15,769 nt of DNA from Nitrospirota bacterium (GTDB lineage Bacteria > Nitrospirota_A > Leptospirillia > Leptospirillales > Leptospirillaceae): NCBI GenBank assembly GCA_021829515.1, contig JAKBPM010000026.1, forward strand, positions 1 to 15,769, read 5' to 3'. Under the pieces are notes generated by a model. The model ran no database searches. It was not told the DNA's origin and was given only the letters and a program-made list of their open reading frames with translations. This document shows positions 8,253-14,304 of the stretch, piece by piece; the stretch's first letter is position 1, and the number at the start of each line of letters is the position of its first letter. Both the position numbers and the translations under genes were made by a program.

Positions 8253-8883
8253 GAAGGGAGTAGGCCATGGAAAAGGAGAGGGTCCGAACGCCGGGGAAGG
8301 ATCTCTCCTGCAGTTCAAGGTCACGCTGAAAGGGATCCGGCCTCCGGTCTGGAGGCGTTTTATGGTTCCGGAAGACTTCTCGCTCTCCGACTTGCACGAT
8401 GTCCTTCAGGAGGTCATGGGATGGTGGGATGGTCATCTGCACCAGTTTCTGTGCAAGAGAAAACGGTATGGCGTTCCAGATCCCGATTGGGATTTCGACA
8501 AGATCATTGACGACAGCAGGATCACGATCAAGGATCTCGCTCTTTCCGTCAAGGACAAGATCCTCTATGAGTACGACTTCGGAGACGGATGGGAACATGA
8601 GCTGGTGGTGGAAAAGATCCTGCCGGCAGAAGGGAAAATCGTCCCCGTGTGTCTCAAGGGGGCCCGGGCTTGTCCGCCAGAGGACTGCGGGGGACCCTGG
8701 GGATATGAAAATCTTCTGGAGGTTCTCAAAAATCCGGAAGACGGGGAATACGCGTCATGGAAGAAGTGGCTTCCCGAGGACTTTGACCCGGAGCATTTTG
8801 ATCTCGACGGAATCAACAGGCGCCTGTCTTCGAGAAAGTGGACGACTCCTCCTTCCCGGAAGAGACGGAAAAAGACTGTATGA
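8242..8883 (+). CDS. Plasmid pRiA4b ORF-3-like protein (IS passenger gene)
   Basis: The 213-residue protein matches the PRiA4_ORF3 family, which also includes the second ORF of IS1096. Typical features are QFKVTLKGIRPPVWRRF (24-40), LHDVLQEVMGWWDGHLHQF (51-69), YEYDFGDGWEH (109-119) and the cysteine/glycine-rich CPPEDCGGPWGY (144-155). The biochemical role of the family is unknown. The start at 8242 lies in GCCCATGCC inside the last codons of the transposase gene, with GGAGGAGG (8229-8236) 5 nt ahead, which suggests translational coupling. The C-terminal tail is lysine/arginine-rich. The gene lies inside the terminal repeats, so it should move with the element. A few extra codons from ATG 8218 are possible. 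Confidence 0.88.
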   Translation: MPPEKGVGHGKGEGPNAGEGSLLQFKVTLKGIRPPVWRRFMVPEDFSLSDLHDVLQEVMGWWDGHLHQFLCKRKRYGVPDPDWDFDKIIDDSRITIKDLALSVKDKILYEYDFGDGWEHELVVEKILPAEGKIVPVCLKGARACPPEDCGGPWGYENLLEVLKNPEDGEYASWKKWLPEDFDPEHFDLDGINRRLSSRKWTTPPSRKRRKKTV

Positions 8884-8903
8884 GCATTCCGCTCATCTAT
8901 TCG

Positions 8904-8919
8904 GGACGATCAGGAAAAG
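8904..8919. repeat. 16-bp repeat, copy 2
   Basis: Exact copy of 2141-2156, here between the passenger gene and the right end of the IS element. It overlaps a weak GGAAAA/TTTTCC hairpin (8913-8927) that could end transcription of the IS genes. Confidence 0.5.
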
Positions 8920-8933
8920 CTTTTTCCAAAGCC

Positions 8934-8964
8934 CTTCATCCACAACATTTGACCATATCTCTCG
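8934..8964 (-). repeat. Right terminal inverted repeat (IRR)
   Basis: It pairs with IRL at 25 of 31 positions. On the plus strand it holds TTGACC (8949-8954), an outward-facing -35 box 10 bp from the end. Confidence 0.7.
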
Positions 8965-9381
8965 ACGAATCAGAACAGTTTTTGAATAGATATTTTTTTA
9001 GCCCTTTTAAATAACCTTTTTATGGCAGCTCTCTTGCAGGTCGCAAACTGCACCCATAGTACGGCTCCGATTCCTCCCCTCTGGGTTACGAACTCCGCCG
9101 CATAGGACGGGCTCCGTTGGCCTACTGCCCAAGAAGGGGAACTACGGCTGGAATGTTAAGGATAAAATACCTATATCACGTATAGCACGACAATGGTGGA
9201 GAGGATTTTGAAAAGAGAAAGTGATTTGGTCCGACAATCAAAAATTATTCAAAGAAGTCTCTCGACGAACAACTGATCCCGTATTCTGCTGTGGAATTAG
9301 TCTCTCAACAAAGCCCTTTTTGAACGTCGTAGTTCTCGACCCAAGGGGAGCCTGAAAGGACGTCTTCTTGTCGTCGACCGA
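8965..9381. other. Gene-free stretch between the IS element and hipBA
   Basis: No open reading frame of convincing length is present. A GC-rich segment (about 9024-9160) with small CCC/GGG stems is flanked by AT-rich DNA. It could be the remains of a mobile element or a structured RNA, but I cannot assign it. The words AGTCTCTCGACGAA (9256-9269), AGTCTCTCAACAAA (9299-9312) and AGTTCTCGACCCAA (9331-9344) are loosely repeated and resemble the last bases of IRR (8958-8969). Confidence 0.5.
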
Positions 9382-9410
9382 TTGACCTTTCCTTATACAA
9401 AGACTAAAAT
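9382..9410 (+). promoter_or_regulatory. Predicted hipBA promoter
   Basis: TTGACC (9382-9387), a 17-nt spacer and TAAAAT (9405-9410). Each box matches the sigma-70 consensus at 5 of 6 positions. Transcription would start near 9417, about 67 nt before hipB. Confidence 0.7.
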
Positions 9411-9461
9411 AATATCCGTAATAAGCAAATATTAAATTTAATAGATACTATTTTAGTCTTT
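9399..9461. promoter_or_regulatory. Inverted-repeat operator of hipBA
   Basis: AAAGACTAAAATA (9399-9411) is the exact reverse complement of 9449-9461. The left arm covers the -10 box and the right arm lies in the untranslated leader, with arm centres 50 bp apart. HipB proteins are known to repress their own operons from inverted repeats, so this pair is the likely operator. The E. coli operator spacing (TATCC, 8 bp, GGATA) is not seen. Confidence 0.6.
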
Positions 9462-9483
9462 ATTTTTTAAAAGTGGAGCCTTT

Positions 9484-9795
9484 ATGAATACCGAATTCCC
9501 GGTTTTATTTACCGAAAAAGAAATACTCCTGAAAATAGCAAAAGATATAAAGGCTATCAGAGTTAAAATGAATCTCACACAAATGGAGTTATCAAACCGT
9601 TCAGGGGTATCTCATGGGACGCTCAAAAAATTCGAGCAGTCAGGACAGATATCTCTAAAAAATCTCGTCAAACTTGCATTCGTATTGAATAAAAATGACG
9701 AACTCGCTTCAATATTTGAAACAAAAATTATTCCAGATCTCTTTATGCTTGAGAACAAACCAGAAAGGAAACGTGCCAGACACAAAGGAAATTAA
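9484..9795 (+). CDS. hipB: HipB-like XRE-family antitoxin/repressor
   Basis: The 103-residue protein has a Cro/C1-type helix-turn-helix at about residues 18-72 (AIRVKMNLTQMELSNRSGVS followed by the recognition helix HGTLKKFEQSG). A basic tail (KPERKRARHKGN) follows. HipB proteins bind HipA, neutralise it and repress the operon. GGAG (9475-9478) sits 5 nt ahead of the ATG. Its TAA directly abuts the ATG of hipA (no spacer), as expected for a co-translated toxin-antitoxin pair. The gene is clearly AT-richer than the IS element to its left, which suggests separate origin. Confidence 0.88.
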   Translation: MNTEFPVLFTEKEILLKIAKDIKAIRVKMNLTQMELSNRSGVSHGTLKKFEQSGQISLKNLVKLAFVLNKNDELASIFETKIIPDLFMLENKPERKRARHKGN

Positions 9796-11088
9796 ATGGC
9801 CACATTCAAAAAGTTAAAAAAAATTTCTGTTTGTCTAAGGTTCACGCCTGAAAATGATATTCCTGTCGGAGTCTTGGCTTTGGTGGACGGGCGTATAGCC
9901 TTTCAATTCTCAAGAGAATTTGTCAAAAGAGACTTACAGATTTCTCCGTTCAAATTGCCATTTTCAGAACAAGCCTCATTTGGTCCAACAGGGAGGTATT
10001 CAGAGGGGCTGCCTTTTGTGTTTGCGGAATCTCTTTCTGACGGGTGGGGCAGGCTTGTCGTCGACCGTTTTCTGACGGAAAATGGCCTTTCTCCCTCGGA
10101 TGTTGGGCCACTTGACCGCCTGGCTCTTATTGGCAGCAGAGGTATGGGTGCCCTCGTATATTATCCAGACATGTCAGAAACAGACAATTCTATTGACTCT
10201 CTTGATCTTCCTGGTTTATTGGCCGGTGTGGAGCAAGTTGCTGAAGGAGCCGCAAGTGAGGTTTTGCCAAAATTGGCCAAGCTTGGTGGTTCTCCAGGAG
10301 GAGCAAGGCCAAAGATCCTGGTAGGCATTAATTCAAACGACCATATCATTTCTGGAACGGAAGATCTGCCAGCCGGGTATGTCCCATACATTGTAAAATT
10401 TCCAGTCAAATCGGAAGTTCTTGGTCATTATGAGTGCGAAACAGAATATGCGTATTCAATTTTGGCCAGACTTGCCGGAATAGTAATACCGGAAACAAGA
10501 CTGATCCAGATAGGCAAACAAAAAGCGTTTTGCATACAACGATTTGACCGTATTCAAGGATCGTCCAAAGAAACCAACAAACCATTTGCCAATAGAGTTC
10601 ACCAGCACACGTTTGGTGGACTATTGGGAATGGAGCCAGGACAATCAGCATGCGACTACAAACACTTGTTGCTGGTGTCAACAAAATTGACTGGTGACAA
10701 AAAAAACTCCATTTCCTTGTTTCGCCAAATGATTTTCAACATTGCCACACACAACCGTGACGATCATGCAAGAAACTTCTCTTTTGTTATGGACAGTAAT
10801 GGAAGGTGGAAGGCTTCTCCGGCATACGATCTGTTGTTTTCATTTGGTCCTGGTGGAGAACATTCAATTTCCGTTATGGGAGAATACAAAAAACCAGCAT
10901 GGAAAAACATTGTGAATCTTGGCGAAGAATTTGGATTTTCAAAATCAGAAGTTACGGGAATCGTTCAAGAGGTTGAAGAGGCTATTAAACAATGGCCAGA
11001 GATAGCCAAACAAAGTGGTGTGCCAAAAGCTCCTTCCGAAAAAATATCCAAAAATTTTCAAATGACAATCATGGACGATCGTATGTGA
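9796..11088 (+). CDS. hipA: HipA-family serine/threonine kinase toxin
   Basis: HipA toxins are kinases; E. coli HipA phosphorylates glutamyl-tRNA synthetase and causes growth arrest and persistence. This 430-residue protein is near the usual 440. The N-terminal HipA subdomain is at about 8-125. GGSPGGARPK (164-173) is the family loop whose serine (S166) may be the autophosphorylation site. K201 in YIVKFP is the likely ATP-binding lysine. HNRDDHARNF (319-328) holds the catalytic aspartate and the asparagine, and SPAYDLLFS (341-349) holds the metal-binding aspartate. Nothing is missing, so it looks active. AAAGGA lies in the last codons of hipB. The target here is unknown. Confidence 0.92.
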   Translation: MATFKKLKKISVCLRFTPENDIPVGVLALVDGRIAFQFSREFVKRDLQISPFKLPFSEQASFGPTGRYSEGLPFVFAESLSDGWGRLVVDRFLTENGLSPSDVGPLDRLALIGSRGMGALVYYPDMSETDNSIDSLDLPGLLAGVEQVAEGAASEVLPKLAKLGGSPGGARPKILVGINSNDHIISGTEDLPAGYVPYIVKFPVKSEVLGHYECETEYAYSILARLAGIVIPETRLIQIGKQKAFCIQRFDRIQGSSKETNKPFANRVHQHTFGGLLGMEPGQSACDYKHLLLVSTKLTGDKKNSISLFRQMIFNIATHNRDDHARNFSFVMDSNGRWKASPAYDLLFSFGPGGEHSISVMGEYKKPAWKNIVNLGEEFGFSKSEVTGIVQEVEEAIKQWPEIAKQSGVPKAPSEKISKNFQMTIMDDRM

Positions 11089-11097
11089 TGTTTTGAT

Positions 11098-11118
11098 ACA
11101 GCCTAAGCTGTTTGATTT
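11098..11118 (+). terminator. Possible weak hipBA terminator
   Basis: ACAGC (11098-11102) pairs with GCTGT (11107-11111) around CTAA, and TTGATTT follows. The stem is only 5 bp. Confidence 0.35.
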
Positions 11119-11130
11119 TGTCCCAACCAA

Positions 11131-11200
11131 ATTTTACCGTTCGGTATTATTTTTCAAGAAAAACAGCAATGGTTAGCGGATTCATACCGAACGGTAAAAT
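11131..11200. repeat. 17-bp perfect inverted repeat, arms 36 bp apart
   Basis: ATTTTACCGTTCGGTAT (11131-11147) is the exact reverse complement of 11184-11200. Each arm has a small palindrome of its own (ACCG-TT-CGGT). No T-run follows on either strand. Arm centres are 53 bp apart, close to the spacing in the hipBA operator. It could be a protein-binding site, the ends of a very small element, or an RNA hairpin downstream of hipA. Confidence 0.8.
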
Positions 11201-11270
11201 CGGCAAGAGACCAGACAAAAGACCAAGAACAAAATGGCGTTGTCCCTATAACAGTATATAATTTCATATA

Positions 11271-12075
11271 CGAGTTATGATGGAAATCAGTGTACGAGGG
11301 AGGATTGCCAATAGCGGCGCGCTCTACTGAAATGTGGTTCACCACAAACACAATCATTTCAGCGAAAAAAAGAGCGCGCCTTAAGAAAGAAGAATCCGTC
11401 AAAGGGAAAAAAGGTCAGAATCCGTCGATGCTCTCACGGAGTATCTCCGGGAAGGGCCCGGAGACTTCTACAGGTGGCTGCGGAGGCGGAGCTGGAAGAG
11501 TTTTTGGAGCAGTGGGAGTTGGTTCGGAACCTGAAGGACGGGTTCCGGGAATCTTCCGAAAGCTGGAAAGAGGTGCTGCGCATCCTGGCGGAGAGAGGGC
11601 TTAACGCACCCCTCCTGGCGATCGGTGATAGGGCCCTGGGGTCCTGGCCGGCGTTGCGGGAGATCTTCCCGACCACAAAGGAACAGCGATATTGGCAACA
11701 CAAGACCCTGAACGTCCTGAACGACCTGCCTAAGTCGCTTCAGGCCCGTACCAAGTCCCAGCTCCGAGAGATCTGGAATGCCGAGAACCGGAAAGAGGCA
11801 CGGAAGGCGTTCCAGGCGTTTGTGAGGAACTACGGGGACAAATACCCGAAAGCGGCCCAATGCCTGAAGAAAGACGAGAAAACCCTTCTGCCTTTCTACG
11901 ACTTCCCACGGCCCGTGTCGATCCGGACCACCAACCCGATCGAATCCACCTTTGCCACGATTCGGCACCGGACGGATCGGGCGAGAGGATGTTTTTCCCG
12001 GGAGAGCCTCCTGGCGCTGGTGTTCCAAGGTGGCGATGTCGGCGGAGAAAAGGTTCCGGCGAATAAAAGTGTTGA
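11271..12075 (+). mobile_element. Decayed IS256-family element
   Basis: It holds a broken transposase gene homologous to the one at 7002-8252, in the same orientation. A degenerate left repeat starts CGAGTTAT at 11271, and a leader hairpin lies at 11316-11380. The offsets of repeat, hairpin and reading frame match the intact copy to within a few bases. No right repeat or passenger gene remains. Similarity stops near 12075, about 80 bp before the tRNA fragment. Confidence 0.7.
11316..11380 (+). promoter_or_regulatory. Nested leader hairpin of the decayed IS256 copy
   Basis: GGCGCGCTCT (11316-11325) pairs with AGAGCGCGCC (11371-11380). Inside it CTGAAATG (11327-11334) pairs with CATTTCAG (11355-11362), and TGTGG/CCACA can close a tetraloop. 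The outer arms occupy the place of the start-codon hairpin of the intact element. They share its GGCG/CGCC base, while the remaining pairs differ. Confidence 0.65.
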
Positions 12076-12090
12076 AGTGTATTTTGTATC
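11370..12090 (+). pseudogene. Broken IS256-family transposase gene
   Basis: Remains of a transposase related to, but well diverged from, the intact one. The frame corresponding to residues 20-29 of the intact protein (DALTEYLREG, from 11427) is lost by a 1-bp deletion near 11454, after which ARRLL and AAEAELEEFLEQ follow in a second frame. At LKDG the sequence jumps to FRESSESW, which equals an in-frame loss of 157 codons (471 bp) in the intact copy between two KDG/QDG sites. The first catalytic D is therefore gone. The second D (AIGDRALG) and E (TTNPIESTF) remain. An extra C at about 12026 shifts the frame again, with KVAMSAEKRFRRIKV readable beyond it. The start codon position reads TTA. 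Confidence 0.85.
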
Positions 12091-12157
12091 TGTTAGCTAT
12101 TTGTGTGCCATAAGATTTTTTGGGTTTTCTGGAAGTGCTTTAAGTTGTTTATAAATA

Positions 12158-12202
12158 TGGTGCGCCCGGCAGGAGTTGAACCTGCGACCTTCAGATTCGT
12201 AG
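12158..12202 (-). other. Attachment site: 3' part of tRNA-Arg(ACG)
   Basis: On the minus strand this reads as anticodon loop CTACGAA, 3' anticodon strand TCTGA, variable AGGTC, T arm GCAGG-TTCAACT-CCTGC, acceptor strand CGGGCGC, discriminator A and CCA. That is the 3' half of a bacterial tRNA-Arg with anticodon ACG. The 5' half is absent: beyond 12202 the sequence (GTCCCTG) cannot form the other anticodon strand. A 3' tRNA fragment of this kind is the usual mark left by tyrosine-recombinase integration at a tRNA gene. Confidence 0.88.
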
Positions 12203-12390
12203 GTCCCTGCCCCTGAAAAAACCTATCAAAACATACAACAACAAAATAAAACAAAATAGCTATTTTTAAAAGACTTACTTTATACACCGGCAACAGAAAA
12301 CAACACAAGGTTACACCAGGTGTCGGGTAAATGAAGGGTACAATCTATCTTGCCAATTCTTATAAACGACTCATTCACCCTGTAGAACCA
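12203..12390. other. Non-coding left margin of the integrated element
   Basis: AT-rich DNA with no credible gene. An 11-bp palindrome, ACACCAGGTGT (12313-12323), and short related words (TACACC near 12282 and 12312) could be protein-binding sites next to the att site. Nothing else is recognised. Confidence 0.5.
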
Positions 12391-12419
12391 TTGCATGACA
12401 TACCCTATTGTTGTATAAA
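12391..12419 (+). promoter_or_regulatory. Predicted promoter of the HTH-helicase operon
   Basis: TTGCAT (12391-12396), exactly 17 nt, then TATAAA (12414-12419). Transcription would begin near 12426, so translation starts before that point are unlikely. Confidence 0.6.
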
Positions 12420-12453
12420 CCCCAAATGGTGATTTCAACCCCAGATATCGCCT

Positions 12454-12477
12454 TGTTCCAATGTTCCAATGTTCCGA
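12454..12477 (+). repeat. Three tandem 8-bp repeats in the operon leader
   Basis: TGTTCCAA, TGTTCCAA, TGTTCCGA in direct tandem at 12454-12477. They lie about 30-50 nt after the predicted transcription start and 33 nt before the GTG start, a place suited to an operator or iteron-like site. Confidence 0.7.
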
Positions 12478-12509
12478 AAGAAAAATTTGAATTTTTTTGG
12501 GAGAACACA

Positions 12510-12998
12510 GTGAACATAAACTCAGATCAAGGAATTACTGCTCAAATAAAATCCCTGAGAAAAAAGATCGTTCTCCTGAAAGCCGACCAAAAAGCATGGA
12601 ACCATATCTTCTTTTTTGAAAGAATTGCCAATATTGCTGGGATTCAGATTTTATCTCAAAAAAAACAAGCAGATATGGTCATACAATCACTTTCAGGAGT
12701 TTTCTTCACTCAGTTAAATGATCTTCAGGAAAAATTGCAAGAACTACAACATACTGCCCGTCTTATAATGGAAGACGCGTCAAAACCCAGAGAATCCCCA
12801 CCTCCGACTGAATACCCAAAAAAAGTGGTTACGGAAAAGGAGGCGGCCGACTATCTAGGGTTTCACGTGGGGCACTTGGCCAGGCTTCGAAGAATGGGTA
12901 AAGGTCCACCATATCTCCGAGTTGGGGGGGGAAAGTCTATCCGATATCAAATAAAGGACTTGGACGATTATTTAACCACAAATACTGTTGCGAGTTAA
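12510..12998 (+). CDS. Excisionase/AlpA-like helix-turn-helix protein with long helical N-terminus
   Basis: The last 55 or so of its 162 residues form a MerR/excisionase-type HTH: VVTEKEAADYLGFHVGHLARL for the two helices (seen across about 108-128), then GPPYLRVGGGKSIRY as the wing and IKDLDDYL as the last helix. Proteins of this type (AlpA, Xis) bind DNA at the ends or promoters of integrated elements to control excision and gene expression. The N-terminal 90 residues are mostly helical and Lys/Gln/Leu-rich, possibly a coiled coil; they are unusual for the short AlpA family. GTG 12510 is preferred because GGGAG (12499-12503) is 6 nt upstream. ATG 12426 lacks such a site and would make a leaderless message. 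It is followed 13 nt later by the helicase gene. Confidence 0.78.
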   Translation: MNINSDQGITAQIKSLRKKIVLLKADQKAWNHIFFFERIANIAGIQILSQKKQADMVIQSLSGVFFTQLNDLQEKLQELQHTARLIMEDASKPRESPPPTEYPKKVVTEKEAADYLGFHVGHLARLRRMGKGPPYLRVGGGKSIRYQIKDLDDYLTTNTVAS

Positions 12999-13011
12999 TC
13001 GAAAGGAAAAA

Positions 13012-14304
13012 ATGTTCGAAGACGACGAAGCAGAAGCCGAAGACGGGGAATCAACGGACCGAAAAAAAAAGAAAACAGTTTCTCCCGAGATTGAGTTTGC
13101 AAACTCCCTCTCCCACGACCTCTATAAGGCTAAAGAAAATTTAGTTTATCATTGGAACGGTAGCTTTTGGGAAGTTCCCACCTCCTTTGAAAAAACAGCG
13201 TTGCGTTGGCTAGCCCAAAACAACCCGAAATATGCAAGTTCCAGAAAAGCACGGTCATTAGTCGATACAGCCGTTAATTTTTTAGACGAGCTACCTGAAG
13301 CGGATCAAAATATTATTCCTGTTCTTAACGGCTACCTCCGGTTGTCTTCCAAGGGCTCAGTTTCATTGGAAACTTCGGACCCTTCGTTCGGTATAACTTA
13401 TACTGTTAACGCCAAATATGACCCCCAGGAAAAAGCTCCCGCATTCGAAAACTTTCTCAATGAAGTGCAACCGGACTCCGACGTACGAAGCCTTATCCAG
13501 GAATATGTCGGGTATACGTTTCTGACGGACACAAGGTTTCAAAAATGTCAGGCGTGGATCGGAAAAGGGCGGAATGGGAAAGGAACGCTCGCAAATATTA
13601 TTGCTAGCTTGCATAGAAGAGTTGCAGCAATCAACATTGCAAGCCTCAGCGGGTTCGGCTTATCCGGATTGGTCGGAGCCTCTTTAGTGCGTGTGGACGA
13701 ACTTCCCCGCCGAATAGACGAGGGATTCTTTAAAACCTTAATCTCCGGTGATCCAATTCTTGTCGACATTAAGCATAAATCCCCCATGTCCATGAGAGTT
13801 AAGGCAAAATGGATCATGTGCGGGAACGATCTATTTCAAATCCGGGACCAAAGTGACGGGGTGTGGCGCCGGCTTCAGATCATTCCATTCACGGTTCAGA
13901 TCCCAGAAAACAAAATTGATCCCTTTCTGGAGAAAAAGATTGTTGAAGGTGAGTTGTCTGGAGTGCTGAATTGGGCACTGGAGGGCTTGCAACGACTTCT
14001 CCAGCGGGGCAAGTTCATTGATTCCAAAGCCGTTGCCACCGCCTTGGTTGACGCGAGATTTGGACAAAATTCTATTTATGCCTGGGTCCGGGAAAGTGAA
14101 CCAAAAGTTGTAGAAACTCCAGAAATACCAAAGGACATAATTTACACCCATTACAAAAATTGGTCGGATCAAAGGGGTTTTAAAGCAGAAAATGAAATCG
14201 CATTCTGGAAAAACTTGCGGAATTATCTATCTCCTGTCGACGTTCAACGAAAACGAGACGCGGGATCACTTCGATACTATGTAAACATTGCCGTTTCTGC
14301 TTAA
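13012..14304 (+). CDS. P4/D5-type superfamily 3 helicase, primase domain absent
   Basis: The 430-residue protein shows the C-terminal half of phage/plasmid primase-helicases of the P4 alpha/D5 type. Walker A is GKGRNGKGT (184-192). Walker B ends in VDE (228-230) followed by LPRR. The sensor region is KWIMCGND (266-273). The arginine-finger segment is DGVWRRL (282-288), then IPF. The D5_N region precedes it (about 100-180). Residues 1-28 are acidic then lysine-rich and probably disordered. P4 alpha (777 residues) also has a primase domain, for which there is no room here, so this should be a replicative helicase that relies on another primase. ATG 13012 has AAAGGA (13002-13007) 4 nt upstream. 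It follows the HTH gene at 13 nt, so the two form an operon. Confidence 0.9.
   Translation: MFEDDEAEAEDGESTDRKKKKTVSPEIEFANSLSHDLYKAKENLVYHWNGSFWEVPTSFEKTALRWLAQNNPKYASSRKARSLVDTAVNFLDELPEADQNIIPVLNGYLRLSSKGSVSLETSDPSFGITYTVNAKYDPQEKAPAFENFLNEVQPDSDVRSLIQEYVGYTFLTDTRFQKCQAWIGKGRNGKGTLANIIASLHRRVAAINIASLSGFGLSGLVGASLVRVDELPRRIDEGFFKTLISGDPILVDIKHKSPMSMRVKAKWIMCGNDLFQIRDQSDGVWRRLQIIPFTVQIPENKIDPFLEKKIVEGELSGVLNWALEGLQRLLQRGKFIDSKAVATALVDARFGQNSIYAWVRESEPKVVETPEIPKDIIYTHYKNWSDQRGFKAENEIAFWKNLRNYLSPVDVQRKRDAGSLRYYVNIAVSA

Larger units (their letters stand above)
6900..8964 (+). mobile_element. IS256-family insertion sequence with a second gene, about 2.07 kb
   Basis: The element is defined by imperfect terminal inverted repeats (6900-6930 and 8934-8964, 25 of 31 identical) that enclose a full-length IS256/mutator-type transposase gene and an overlapping pRiA4b ORF-3-like gene. 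IS256-family elements are commonly about 1.2-1.5 kb with one gene, so this one is long. I find no matching target-site duplication next to these ends, so the exact end points may be off by a few bases or the insertion may be old or rearranged. Confidence 0.75.

Noticed and set aside
6890..8974. Target-site duplication beside the IS256 element
   Set aside because: The 8-9 bp next to each end (CTGAACGA and ACGAATCA) do not match, also when the ends are shifted by a few bases.
9399..9470. Terminator ahead of hipB (inverted repeat followed by T-run)
   Set aside because: The left arm overlaps a strong -10 box, so most transcripts would not contain it; an operator fits better.
11316..11380. Integron attC site
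   Set aside because: The bulged hairpin shape is similar, but the required RYYYAAC and GTTRRRY core sites are absent and the place matches the IS leader hairpin.
11290..11604. Plus-strand reading frame of 104 codons
   Set aside because: It crosses the hairpin of the decayed IS element and runs out of frame over transposase remains; it is composition-driven.
12093..12308. Minus-strand reading frame of 71 codons across the tRNA fragment
   Set aside because: It reads through tRNA sequence (the KVAGSTPAG stretch is translated T arm) and has no ribosome binding site.
12454..12477. CRISPR-like array
   Set aside because: The three 8-bp units are in direct tandem without spacers and are far too short.
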